A program made the translations under genes and the position numbers. Below, piece by piece: positions 41,135 to 49,410 of a stretch of 64,000 bases of DNA. Numbering within the stretch: position 1 is the first letter of the stretch; each line of letters opens with the position of its first letter. The stretch covers positions 203,089 through 267,088 of the forward strand of contig NZ_JASJEV010000005.1 of assembly GCF_030067675.1 (NCBI RefSeq). The letters are read 5' to 3'. Under the pieces are notes generated by a model. The model worked only from the letters and a program-made list of their open reading frames with translations. It was not told the DNA's origin and did not search any database. The DNA comes from Chelatococcus albus. Its GTDB lineage: Bacteria; Pseudomonadota; Alphaproteobacteria; Rhizobiales; Beijerinckiaceae.

Positions 41135-41286
41135 GTCAACGGAATCGGGCGCCCGAATGGCGTCATTCGCCCTCGTCGCGATCACACCGCGTTAAGGTTA
41201 ACGAACCGTTGAATCGGCATGGATTTCCGGTTGCTGGAACGTCACGGCACAACTGCTGCGGCGGTATCCGAGGCAGGGAATGAGAA

Positions 41287-41690
<404 letters not shown>

Positions 41691-41693
41691 CTT

Positions 41694-41722
41694 GGGATAG
41701 GGATGGCGGCGCCCGGGGTCAA
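41694..41722 (-). promoter_or_regulatory. Promoter of rnpB
   Basis: On the minus strand TTGACC (41722-41717) and TATCCC (41699-41694) are separated by exactly 17 bp, with the mature RNase P RNA 5' end placed 4-7 bp further on. This is a good sigma-70-type promoter at the expected position. Confidence 0.65.
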
Positions 41723-41838
41723 GGACGGCAACGCCGCGGCCACGGGGGCCGCGGCGTTGCCGCCGGCAGAAGCGACGCAGCGCGGAAGGAACCTGCCGGG
41801 CCGCGCCCGGCGCCTCGGCCCTCGCCTCAGCTCTCGGC

Positions 41839-42561
41839 TCAGCTCTCCTGGCCCGTGGCGAGGCTCGCGGCTATCGTGCGCACCTTGGCGCAATAGGCGA
41901 GGTTGGCGCGGCTCATGCGCGTGGCGTAATGGCCGCCCTGGTAGCGCATCACCGTGCCGCAGGTGTCCCCGCCAGCCAGACGGTAGGCCCCGGCGAGATA
42001 CTTCACGCCGTATTCGATGTTGGCCTCAGGGCTGTACAGCCCGGCGGGCGAGCCGGTGTAACCGACGCCCCGCGCCGTGCGGTACTTGATCTGCATCAGG
42101 CCGATGGCGCCGGCGTTATGGGCCCGCGGGTTGTAGCGGCTCTCGATACGCACCACCGCGTCGACGAGGGCGAAGGGCACGCCGTTGGCGGCGGCGTGCC
42201 TGGCCATGAGATCGCGATATTGTTCGCGCGCCGGCACGTCATAGCCGAGGGCGCTGCCCGGCTTGACGTAGCCGGCCTTGGCGCGCTTGCCGCCGGCGGA
42301 CGCCCCCGCCTCGGCCGGGGCGCTCTCTGCTGGCTTCGCGCCGCTGAACAGGCTTTCGAACAGACCGGGCTGGCGGGGCGTCTCTGTCTGCTGCGGGGCG
42401 GCCGCAGCCGCCTCGACCTTCGCGAGCCGGCTCGCAGGCGACTTGGCGAGCACGGGCGTGGCCGCGATGAGCGCGGCAAGACCGATGACGCCAAGCGTCC
42501 GATGGTTCTTCAATGCGATACTCCTCGACACTGACAACGAGGATCCACTGCCGCCGGACAC
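41839..42561 (-). CDS. Lytic transglycosylase domain protein (copy 1)
   Basis: A 240-residue secreted murein lyase. A signal peptide (LGVIGLAALIAATPVLA) is preceded by about 24 residues, so the true start may be further in. A low-complexity linker (residues about 45-95) leads to the SLT domain: FALVDAVVRIESRYNPRAHN with the catalytic Glu in RIES, AGAIGLMQIKYRTARGVGYT, NIEYGVKYLAGAYRLAGGDT and MRYQGGHYATRMSRANLAYC. It should cleave the MurNAc-GlcNAc bond to form 1,6-anhydroMurNAc. It is clearly paralogous to the next gene upstream (42646-43227), and the 84-bp gap holds a 15-G tract. Confidence 0.88.
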   Translation of the reverse strand: MSGGSGSSLSVSRSIALKNHRTLGVIGLAALIAATPVLAKSPASRLAKVEAAAAAPQQTETPRQPGLFESLFSGAKPAESAPAEAGASAGGKRAKAGYVKPGSALGYDVPAREQYRDLMARHAAANGVPFALVDAVVRIESRYNPRAHNAGAIGLMQIKYRTARGVGYTGSPAGLYSPEANIEYGVKYLAGAYRLAGGDTCGTVMRYQGGHYATRMSRANLAYCAKVRTIAASLATGQES

Positions 42562-42613
42562 GCCTGTGGCCTCCGGGCCTTGCCTTCCGGCGAGACGCTG
42601 GCTGCGATGGATC

Positions 42614-42628
42614 GGGGGGGGGGGGGGG
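42614..42628. repeat. Homopolymer of 15 guanines between two lytic transglycosylase genes
   Basis: An uninterrupted run of 15 G on the plus strand lies in the 84 bp between the stop of the upstream transglycosylase (42646) and the start of the downstream one (42561), about 53 bp before that start. It is outside both coding regions. Such tracts are prone to slippage and to sequencing error, so the exact length may be unreliable. Confidence 0.9.
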
Positions 42629-42645
42629 CGTCGGCCCGGGCGGCC

Positions 42646-43227
42646 TCAGCGCAGTTCGGCGAGATGGGTCTTGACCCTGGCGCAGTAGGCGCGCGCCGCG
42701 TTGGTCATGCGTCGGGCGCCGTGCCCGGCCTGATAGCGCAGCACGGTACCGCAGGTCTCCCCGCCGGCGAGCCGATAGGCCTGGGCGAGATAGCGGATGC
42801 CATAGCGCAGGTTGGTGTCCGGATCGTAGAGCCCGGCCGCACCCCCGCGATAGCCGAGTGCCTGGGCCGTGCGGGCGTTGATCTGGGTGAGCCCGACGTT
42901 CGGACCGTTCCTGGCGCGGGCGTTGTAGCGGCTCTCGATGCGCACCACGGCATCAGCAAGGCCGAAGGGCACGCTGTTCTCGCCGGCGTGCTTGGCGATG
43001 AGCGCGCGAAAGGCCGACGAATTCACCGCGGCGGCTGCGCGGCGGCCCTTGCGTGACGTCGCGTCGGCCTCGGAAGGGAGGGCGCCCGTGGAGGGCTCCG
43101 GCGCCGCCGCGCCGGCAGCGTCCTGACGGGCGGCGACCAGCTGCCGATCGCCATCCTCCGCAAAGGCGAAGGATCCCGGCAACACCGAGGCCGCGACCGC
43201 GGCTGCGAGCACAGTCGTCCTGATCAT
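42646..43227 (-). CDS. Lytic transglycosylase domain protein (copy 2)
   Basis: A 193-residue secreted protein with a clean signal peptide (MIRTTVLAAAVAASVLPGSF, AFAED). A low-complexity linker of about 40 residues precedes the SLT domain: FGLADAVVRIESRYNARARN (catalytic Glu in RIES), GPNVGLTQINARTAQALGYR, NLRYGIRYLAQAYRLAGGET and LRYQAGHGARRMTNAARAYC. It matches copy 1 across the whole domain, but the usual GLMQ motif reads GLTQ. It is transcribed in the same direction as copy 1, so a shared transcript is possible. Upstream lies an AT-rich region with a CtrA-type site. Confidence 0.88.
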   Translation of the reverse strand: MIRTTVLAAAVAASVLPGSFAFAEDGDRQLVAARQDAAGAAAPEPSTGALPSEADATSRKGRRAAAAVNSSAFRALIAKHAGENSVPFGLADAVVRIESRYNARARNGPNVGLTQINARTAQALGYRGGAAGLYDPDTNLRYGIRYLAQAYRLAGGETCGTVLRYQAGHGARRMTNAARAYCARVKTHLAELR

Positions 43228-43249
43228 ATGAGCGACCCCTGACCGCAGT

Positions 43250-43400
43250 TGGCTCTTTATTGGCAGAGATAAATTGCGTTGAAATTTGGCAATGATCAGG
43301 CAGAATAAGGACTTTAATGGGTTATAGAATTATGTTACCGAAACAATACGTAATTAATTGCTTATTAACTACTGAATTACTTTGTATTAGTGAATTCGCA
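43250..43400. promoter_or_regulatory. AT-rich divergent control region with CtrA-type site
   Basis: The 340-bp gene-free stretch 43228-43567 separates the divergent transglycosylase (start 43227) and lipoprotein (start 43568) genes. About 150 bp of it is strikingly AT-rich in a GC-rich genome. TTAA at 43354-43357, seven bases (TTGCTTA), and TTAAC at 43365-43369 exactly match the CtrA full-site consensus TTAA-N7-TTAA(C). The site is about 130 bp upstream of the transglycosylase start and 200 bp upstream of the lipoprotein start. Promoters are likely here but I cannot assign -35/-10 boxes with confidence. Confidence 0.5.
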
Positions 43401-43567
43401 AGAAATCGGTAGGCCGATCCCCAAACGGAAGGATGTGGCGCGCCCGTTCGCGCCAGTCCTACCGCCCTACCGCGCTTGGCGCGACATAACGCAGCAGCTA
43501 CAATGGAACTATCTCTCCTGCCCGCGCGTTGCTGACAGCGGAGTGGAAGCGAGAGGGAGCTGCCCCC

Positions 43568-43822
43568 ATGAAGAAATGGCTGGCTATCGGGGTCGTCGCG
43601 CTCAGCGTGGCGGCCTGCTACACGCCCGAGGAACGGGCCGTCGGTGGTGCGCTGATCGGCGGCGCGGCGGGTGCGGCGATCGGCGGCGCGGCGACGGGCC
43701 GTGCGGGCGGCGCCGTCGCGGGCGGCATCATCGGCGCGGCCGGAGGCGCCATGATCGGGGCTGCCACCGCTCCCTGCCGCACCTATTATTATCGCGGCCG
43801 GCGCTATCAAGAGTGCTACTGA
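43568..43822 (+). CDS. Glycine-zipper lipoprotein, small
   Basis: An 84-residue protein with a lipoprotein signal (MKKWLAIGVVALSVAAC, lipobox VAAC). It is followed by an 18-Tyr-Thr-Pro-Glu-Glu start and a glycine-zipper segment (VGGALIGGAAGAAIGGAATG, RAGGAVAGGIIGAAGGAMIG) that should form a membrane-spanning or membrane-packed helix pair. The tail, CRTYYYRGRRYQECY, has two Cys and several Tyr/Arg. It resembles small alphaproteobacterial YMGG/glycine-zipper lipoproteins of unknown function. GGGAG lies nine bases before ATG 43568. Two hairpins follow the stop. Confidence 0.75.
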   Translation: MKKWLAIGVVALSVAACYTPEERAVGGALIGGAAGAAIGGAATGRAGGAVAGGIIGAAGGAMIGAATAPCRTYYYRGRRYQECY

Positions 43823-43869
43823 TCGTCCGGATGGACGATTCGGACCGTCGAAGCGGGCTTCGGCGGTCC
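43822..43869 (+). terminator. Two consecutive hairpins after the lipoprotein gene
   Basis: ATCGTCC-GGAT-GGACGAT (43822-43839, 7-bp perfect stem) is followed by GGACCGTCGAAG-CGGG-CTTCGGCGGTCC (43842-43869, 12-bp stem with one G-U pair). The second is followed by CTTCC, not a true T-tract, so termination is plausible but not certain. Confidence 0.45.
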
Positions 43870-43895
43870 CTTCCGCGTGAGCAAGCAAGACGGGT

Positions 43896-44609
43896 ATGTG
43901 GGGCAAGATCGGAGGCGCGGGCCTGGGGCTCGCCATCGGCGGGCCGCTGGGAGCGCTCATGGGCGCGCTTGCCGGGCACGTACTGGTCGATCGCGAGGGC
44001 GCGCCCTTCGGCCGCGCGGCAAAGGAAGCGCTCTTCACCACCGGCCTTGTCGCCCTCTCCGCCAAGATGGCGAAGGCCGACGGCGTCGTGACCCATGACG
44101 AGGTGGCCGCCTTCCGCCGCATCGTCGACGTGCCGCCCGGCGAGGAAGGCAACGTCGCGCGCCTCTTCGACCTCGCGAAGGCGACGACGGCCGGCTTCGA
44201 GGCCTATGCACGGCAGATCGCCGACGCCTTCCGCGACGATCCCGCATTGCTCGAGGACATCGTCGACGGTCTGTTCCTCATCGCCAAGGCCGATCATGCG
44301 CTGCACGAGGCGGAGTTGCGCTATCTCGCGGCCGTCGCCGCCATCTTCGGCTTCGCGGAGAGCGATTTCGCCCGCATCGAGGCCCGCCACCTGCACTGCG
44401 ACGACGATCCTTACGTCGTCATCGGCGCCGATCGGTCCATGCGCGACGAAGCGCTGAAGCGCCACTACCGCCGCCTCGTCGCCGAGACGCATCCCGACCG
44501 CGAGATCGCCCGCGGCCTGCCACCCGAAGCCGTGAAGATCGCCACCGACCGGCTTGCCGCCATCAACGCCGCGTGGGACAGGATCGCGCGCGAGCGCAAC
44601 CTCGCCTGA
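43896..44609 (+). CDS. TerB/DnaJ domain protein, DjlA-like
   Basis: A 237-residue protein. Residues 1-30 are a glycine-rich hydrophobic segment (GAGLGLAIGGPLGALMGALA) likely to insert in the membrane. Residues about 45-155 form a TerB-like helical domain with two acidic loops (AKMAKADGVVTHDEVAAFRR; IAKADHALHEAELRYLAAVA). The C-terminal 65 residues are a J-domain (DPYVVIGADRSMRDEALKRH, YRRLVAETHPDREIARGLPP) with an intact HPD motif, so it can stimulate a DnaK-type ATPase. The order membrane segment-TerB-J is that of DjlA co-chaperones. It ends 17 bp before the amidase gene on the same strand. Confidence 0.85.
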   Translation: MWGKIGGAGLGLAIGGPLGALMGALAGHVLVDREGAPFGRAAKEALFTTGLVALSAKMAKADGVVTHDEVAAFRRIVDVPPGEEGNVARLFDLAKATTAGFEAYARQIADAFRDDPALLEDIVDGLFLIAKADHALHEAELRYLAAVAAIFGFAESDFARIEARHLHCDDDPYVVIGADRSMRDEALKRHYRRLVAETHPDREIARGLPPEAVKIATDRLAAINAAWDRIARERNLA

Positions 44610-44626
44610 AGCGCACCCACGTTCTC

Positions 44627-45415
44627 ATGACCGACCGCCCAGCCCCCGACAGCCCCGTCGCCGCCAAGGTGTTCCCCTCGCCCAACCACGGCGAGCGCAA
44701 GAGCGCGGACGGCAGCCCGCGCCGGCCGGACATGCTCGTCCTGCACTACACCGGCATGCCCGACACGGGCGAGGCGCTGAACTGGCTGTGCAACCCCGTC
44801 TCCGAGGTGTCGGCGCATTATTTCGTCTTCGAGAACGGCCACGTCCTGCAGCTCGTGCCCGAGGCGCGCCGGGCCTGGCACGCCGGCCGTGCCTCGTGGG
44901 CGGGGGAAACCGACATCAACTCCGCCTCGCTCGGCATCGAGATCGCCAATCCCGGCCACCCCGGCGGCATGCCGCCCTATCCTGCTGCGCAGATCGCGGC
45001 GCTGACGGCCCTGTGCCAGGACATCGTCGCGCGCTGGCACATCCCGGCGGAGCGCGTCCTCGCCCATTCCGACGTCGCGCCCGCGCGCAAGCTCGATCCC
45101 GGCGAGACCTTTCCCTGGGAGGCGCTGCATCGGGCCGGCGTCGGGCACTGGGTGCCCCCCGCTCCCGTCCGCGGCGGCCGCTTCCTCAGCCCGGGAGACG
45201 CCGGCCAGCCCGTCGAGGCCCTGCAGGCCATGCTCGCCATGTACGGCTACGGCCTGTCCATCTCCGGCCGCTATGATGCGGAGACCGAGCAGGTCGTCGC
45301 CGCCTTCCAGCGCCACTTCCGGCCCGAGCGTGTCGACGGCGTGGCGGACGCCTCCACCATCACGACCCTGCGCGACCTCATCGCCTCCCGCCCCGGCCGC
45401 ATGGCCGTTGCCTGA
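44627..45415 (+). CDS. N-acetylmuramoyl-L-alanine amidase, AmiD type
   Basis: A 262-residue protein. An Amidase_2 domain (residues about 15-165) shows the first zinc His in DMLVLHYTGMPDTGEALNWL, then VSAHYFVFENGHVLQLVPEA, the second region RAWHAGRASWAGETDINSAS, and the third His with the catalytic Lys in VLAHSDVAPARKLDPGETFP. A C-terminal peptidoglycan-binding domain (about 180-255) reads SPGDAGQPVEALQAMLAMYG, then ETEQVVAAFQRHFRPERVDG. No signal peptide is apparent at the chosen ATG 44627, so a cytoplasmic role in murein recycling is possible. The gene follows the DjlA-like gene by 17 bp. Confidence 0.88.
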   Translation: MTDRPAPDSPVAAKVFPSPNHGERKSADGSPRRPDMLVLHYTGMPDTGEALNWLCNPVSEVSAHYFVFENGHVLQLVPEARRAWHAGRASWAGETDINSASLGIEIANPGHPGGMPPYPAAQIAALTALCQDIVARWHIPAERVLAHSDVAPARKLDPGETFPWEALHRAGVGHWVPPAPVRGGRFLSPGDAGQPVEALQAMLAMYGYGLSISGRYDAETEQVVAAFQRHFRPERVDGVADASTITTLRDLIASRPGRMAVA

Positions 45416-45505
45416 AGCGAGATTACCGCGAATTCACTCGCCCCCCGGCGCGGCTTTCGCCATGATCCGCCCGCCGCCGAGGGGCGGTCCGGAGCGAGGT
45501 GAAAC

Positions 45506-47164
45506 GTGCGGCGAGTGTGGATTGTCGGCGGGGCTGCGGTCGCAGCGGGCCTCTTGGCGGTTGCCTTCGGCTGGAGCGCCACGCGCGAGGCGAACGGCGC
45601 AGCCTATCGCACGGCTCCGGTCGACCGTGGCACGATCGTGGCAACGGTCAAGGCGACGGGCACGCTCACCCCCGTGACCACCGTGCTCGTCGGTTCTCAG
45701 CTCTCGGGCCAGATCGTCGAGATCCTGGCCGACTACAATTCGCCGGTCAAAGCCGGGCAGGTGGTGGCGCGCCTCTACAGCGAGCAGATCCGGACCCGAC
45801 GCGATGCAGCCAGCGCCGACCTTGCCCAGGGCGAGGCCGACGTCGCCCAGCGCCGGGCCCAGCGCGACCGCGCCCGGGCGACGCGCCAGCGCTCGGAGGC
45901 CGCCCTGCAGGATCTCCTCGCCCAGCGCGACCGGGTTGTGGCCCAGCTCACCGACGCCCGCCGCACCTACGAGCGCCAGAAGGAGCTGTTCGAGCGCGGC
46001 ACGGGCTCGCAGAGCGCCTACGACAGCGCCAAGACCCAGGCCGACGTGCAGGCGGCCACCCTCGCCTCGACCGACGCGCAGATCGCCTCCGCCAGGGCCG
46101 AGCTCGTCGGCCAGGATGCGGACATCGCGCTGGCCGAGGCACAGCTGAAGTCAGCCGAGGCCGTCGTCCTCGCCCGCCGGGCGAAGCTCAGGGACATCGA
46201 GATCGATCTCGAGCGCACCGAGATCCGCTCGCCCGTGGACGGCGTCGTCGTGCAGCGCCAGATCGACCTTGGCCAGACGGTCGCGGCCTCGCTGAATGCC
46301 CCGACGCTCTTCACCATCGCCCAGGACCTGCACCAGATCGACATCTACGCCAATATCGACGAGAGCGACGTGGGCCGCATCCGCGAAGGCCAGCGCGTCA
46401 TCTTCACGGTGAACGCCTATCCCAATCGCACCTACGAGGGCCGCGTGCGCATGGTCCGTCTCGGCGCCCAGACCATCCAGAACGTCGTCACCTACACGGG
46501 CGTGATCGGCGTCGACAACGCCGACCTGTCGCTGCTGCCCGGCATGACGGCGAACCTGCAGATCGTCACCGATGAGCGGCGCGACGTGCTGCGCGTCCCC
46601 AACGCGGCGCTGCGCTTCAAGCCGGTGACCGGAGCGACGGCGGATGCCCCTTCAGCGGGGGCGAAGTCGCCGGTGCGCGTTGCCCCGCTGCAGGAGCTGC
46701 GCGAGCGCATCGCGGCGGAGGTGAAGCCCACGCCCGACGAGGCGAAGGCGATCGAGGCGATTCTGGACGAGGCGCGCCGTGCCGCGGGCGCCCGCGCCCA
46801 GGAACTCGCCGACGAGGAGCGGCGCGCCGCCCTGCGCGCGGCCCGTCAGGACCTCATGGACAGGATCGCCGCCGCGCTCACCCCCGAGCGCAGGGCGCGC
46901 TTCGAGGCGCTCGCCCGGGAGCTGCGCGCCGAACGCGCCGCGGGCGGCGGAACGGGCACACGCGGCCGCGTCCACGTGCTCGACCGCGTCGGCGAGCCGA
47001 AGGCCGTTCCCCTGCGCCTCGGCGCGACCGACGGCAGCTACACCGAGCTTCTCGGCGGCGACATTGCGGAAGGCGCGGCGGTCGTCGTGGGCGGCGGCCC
47101 GAAGCCCGCAGCCGAAGCGGCGGCGGCGCCCGCCCGCGGGCCGCGCGGCCCGCGCCTGTTCTGA
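45506..47164 (+). CDS. macA: MacA-like periplasmic adaptor with helical insertion
   Basis: A 552-residue membrane-fusion protein, longer than the roughly 370-400 usual for MacA. A membrane anchor (IVGGAAVAAGLLAVAFGW) is followed by the lipoyl half (TGTLTPVTTVLVGSQLSGQI), a long helical hairpin (residues about 95-235) and the second lipoyl half with beta-barrel (IRSPVDGVVVQRQIDLGQTV; FTVNAYPNRTYEGRVRMVRL). After LRVPNAALRFKPV about 110 extra residues (about 376-486) are inserted before the membrane-proximal domain (HVLDRVGEPKAVPLRLGATD). The insertion is charged and helical. The start is GTG 45506 behind GCGAGG. It forms an operon with the ATPase (12-bp gap) and the permease; no TolC-type gene is nearby. 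Confidence 0.87.
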   Translation: MRRVWIVGGAAVAAGLLAVAFGWSATREANGAAYRTAPVDRGTIVATVKATGTLTPVTTVLVGSQLSGQIVEILADYNSPVKAGQVVARLYSEQIRTRRDAASADLAQGEADVAQRRAQRDRARATRQRSEAALQDLLAQRDRVVAQLTDARRTYERQKELFERGTGSQSAYDSAKTQADVQAATLASTDAQIASARAELVGQDADIALAEAQLKSAEAVVLARRAKLRDIEIDLERTEIRSPVDGVVVQRQIDLGQTVAASLNAPTLFTIAQDLHQIDIYANIDESDVGRIREGQRVIFTVNAYPNRTYEGRVRMVRLGAQTIQNVVTYTGVIGVDNADLSLLPGMTANLQIVTDERRDVLRVPNAALRFKPVTGATADAPSAGAKSPVRVAPLQELRERIAAEVKPTPDEAKAIEAILDEARRAAGARAQELADEERRAALRAARQDLMDRIAAALTPERRARFEALARELRAERAAGGGTGTRGRVHVLDRVGEPKAVPLRLGATDGSYTELLGGDIAEGAAVVVGGGPKPAAEAAAAPARGPRGPRLF

Positions 47165-47176
47165 GGCGCGACGGCC

Positions 47177-47929
47177 ATGGCGCCCACGCCGCTGCTCGAA
47201 ACCCGCGGCCTTACCCGCGTCTACGATCTCGGCGGCACGAAGGTCGTGGCGCTCTCCGGCGTGTCGCTCGACGTGGCGCCGGGCGAGTTCGTCGCAGTCA
47301 TGGGGCCGTCGGGCTCGGGCAAGTCGACCTTCATGAACCTCGTCGGCTGCCTCGACCGGCCCACGAGGGGCTCCTACCGGCTCGATGGCGCCGATGTCGA
47401 GCGGCTCGACGCCGACGGCCTCGCCCGCCTGCGCAACCGCGCCATCGGTTTCGTCTTCCAGCAGTTCAACCTGCTGCCCCGCCAGGACGCGCAGACGAAT
47501 GTCGAGCTGCCGATGGTCTATGCTGGCGTCGAGCGGCACAGGCGGCGCGAGAAGGCCTTGCAGGCGCTCACCCGCGTTGGCCTCGCCGGGCGCGCGCACC
47601 ACCGGCCGATGCAGCTCTCCGGCGGCCAGCAGCAGCGCGTCGCCATCGCGCGCGCCCTCGTCAACGATCCCCGCCTCATCCTCGCCGACGAGCCGACGGG
47701 CGCCCTCGACAGCCGCACGGCGCTCGAGATCCTCGCCCTCTTCCAGGCGCTGAACCGCGAGGGCGTCACCATCCTCATCGTCACGCACGACGCCGAGGTG
47801 GCGCGCCATGCCGCGCGCGTCGTGCGCTTCCGCGACGGACACATCGTTGCCGACGAGCGTCAGGTGGCCTCCGACGCCGCCGCGGCGCTGGCGCAGCTTG
47901 CGCCGACGGCGGAGGAGGTGACGGCATGA
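47177..47929 (+). CDS. macB: MacB-type ABC transporter ATP-binding protein
   Basis: A 250-residue ABC ATPase of the LolD/MacB group. Walker [22 protein letters not shown]-loop: [20 protein letters not shown]. Signature: [20 protein letters not shown]. Walker [22 protein letters not shown]-loop: [20 protein letters not shown]. In classical MacB the ATPase and permease are one chain; here they are separate genes, with the permease start overlapping this stop by 4 bp. Confidence 0.92.
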   Translation: MAPTPLLETRGLTRVYDLGGTKVVALSGVSLDVAPGEFVAVMGPSGSGKSTFMNLVGCLDRPTRGSYRLDGADVERLDADGLARLRNRAIGFVFQQFNLLPRQDAQTNVELPMVYAGVERHRRREKALQALTRVGLAGRAHHRPMQLSGGQQQRVAIARALVNDPRLILADEPTGALDSRTALEILALFQALNREGVTILIVTHDAEVARHAARVVRFRDGHIVADERQVASDAAAALAQLAPTAEEVTA

Positions 47930-49158
47930 GGCTTTACGAGGCCCTGCGCGCCGCGCTCTCGGCCATCGCCGCCAATGCCCTGCGTTCGGCGCTCACCATG
48001 CTCGGCATCGTCATCGGCGTCATGGCGGTGATCGCCATGGTGGCGATCGGCTCCGGCGCGCGCGACGTGGTGACCCGCCAGATCAAGAGCCTCGGCGGCA
48101 ACCTCGCCATCGTCTCGCCCGGCAACGTCACGCAGGGCGGCGTGCGGCTCGGGGCCGGCGCCGCCTCGACGCTCACCGACGAGGACGCCCGCGCCGTCGA
48201 GCGCGAGGTGGAGGGCGTCGTGGCCGCCGCCCCCTTCGTGCGCGGCTCGGCGCAGCTCGTCCATGGCGGCAGCAACTGGGCAACGTCCGTCTATGCCGTC
48301 GACCTGGCCTATTTCACCGCGCGCGAATGGGAAGTGGAGGCGGGCCGCCTCTTCGACCCGGAGGAGATCCGCCGCGGCGAGATCGTCGCCGTCATCGGCC
48401 GCACCGTGGCACAGAACCTCTTCGGCGACGCCGACCCCGTCGGCGAGACGATCCGCATCCGCAACGTGCCCTTCCGCGTCATCGGTGTCATGGCGGCGAA
48501 GGGCCAGTCGAGCTTCGGCCAGGACCAGGACGACGTCGTCTTCGTGCCGCTCGATGCCGGCCGCAGCCGCGTCATCGGGCGCAACTTCGCCAAGAACCGC
48601 TCCATCGGCTCGATCTTCATCAAGTTCCGCAGCGAGGAGGACATCGCCCCCGGCATCGAGGCGACGCGCGCGCTCCTGCGCCAGCGCCACCGCCTGACGG
48701 ACGACACGGAGGACGACTTTTCCATCCGCAACCTCACCGAGATCGCCGAGACCGTCTCGGCGAGCGCCAACACCCTGTCGCTGCTGCTCGCGGCGGTGGC
48801 CGGTGTGTCCCTCCTCGTCGGCGGCATCGGCATCATGAACATCATGCTCGTGTCGGTGACGGAGCGGACACGCGAGATCGGCCTGAGGCTCGCCGTTGGT
48901 GCCCGCCCGCGCGACATCCTCGGCCAGTTCCTCATCGAGGCGACGACGCTTGCCACCATCGGCGGGGCGGCAGGGGTTGCGCTCGGCATCGTCGCGGCCC
49001 GGCTCGTCGCCGGCGCCTTCGGCTGGCCGACACTCATCTCGCCCGAGGCGATCGTGATCGCGGTCGCCTTCTCCAGCCTCGTCGGCATCTTCTTCGGCTT
49101 CTACCCCGCCCGCCGCGCCGCCCGCCTCGACCCGATCGAAGCCCTGCGCCGCGAGTGA
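47926..49158 (+). CDS. MacB-type ABC transporter permease
   Basis: A 410-residue FtsX/MacB-fold permease: N-terminal membrane helix ([20 protein letters not shown]), a large periplasmic MacB_PCD domain (residues about 45-270, e.g. [40 protein letters not shown]), then three C-terminal helices ([60 protein letters not shown]) and the conserved end [15 protein letters not shown]. Mechanotransmission transporters of this kind drive export from the periplasm of peptides, macrolides or siderophores. Its substrate is unknown. Confidence 0.92.
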   Translation: MRLYEALRAALSAIAANALRSALTMLGIVIGVMAVIAMVAIGSGARDVVTRQIKSLGGNLAIVSPGNVTQGGVRLGAGAASTLTDEDARAVEREVEGVVAAAPFVRGSAQLVHGGSNWATSVYAVDLAYFTAREWEVEAGRLFDPEEIRRGEIVAVIGRTVAQNLFGDADPVGETIRIRNVPFRVIGVMAAKGQSSFGQDQDDVVFVPLDAGRSRVIGRNFAKNRSIGSIFIKFRSEEDIAPGIEATRALLRQRHRLTDDTEDDFSIRNLTEIAETVSASANTLSLLLAAVAGVSLLVGGIGIMNIMLVSVTERTREIGLRLAVGARPRDILGQFLIEATTLATIGGAAGVALGIVAARLVAGAFGWPTLISPEAIVIAVAFSSLVGIFFGFYPARRAARLDPIEALRRE

Positions 49159-49257
49159 AGGGCCGCGGCCCGTGCGGCGTCATCCCGGAAACGATAACGG
49201 TGCCGGCAGGGGTGCGACGGCCGCTGCATCTTCCGGTTCACCCGCATCGGTTCTTCG

Positions 49258-49315
49258 TCCTGGGCTCCCCGCTCCGCTCGGCCCCGGGACGACCGTGGAT
49301 GGTTCCCGCGCGCCC
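49258..49315. repeat. GC-rich intergenic repeat, copy A
   Basis: In the 252 bp between the permease and the Lrp-type gene, CTGGGCTCCCCGCTCCGCTC continues with GGCCCCGGGACGACCGTGG and ATGGTTCCCGCGCG. The same pattern recurs at 60045-60104 (CGGCGGCCCCGGGATTGCAG, TGGTGGTTCCCGCGCG) and, more weakly, at 51160-51200 (GCCTCGCTCGGTCCCGCCCG, GGATGACCG). All three copies are outside genes. No transposase is seen. I read this as a degenerate interspersed element. Confidence 0.5.
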
Positions 49316-49410
49316 CTCCACGCGCTTGCCATGCGCCGTGCCTCTTGCGAGCGTGGCGCCGGCTTGCCCCAAGCCGAACTTGCAAGCCGAACGAGAAGGA
49401 TCGGCGCCCG

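Noticed and set aside
41192-41212. TTAAGGTTAAC and TTAA-N7-TTGA upstream of mraZ as a CtrA site
   Set aside because: The first has the wrong spacing and the second has a mismatch in the second half-site, so it is noted only as a near-match.
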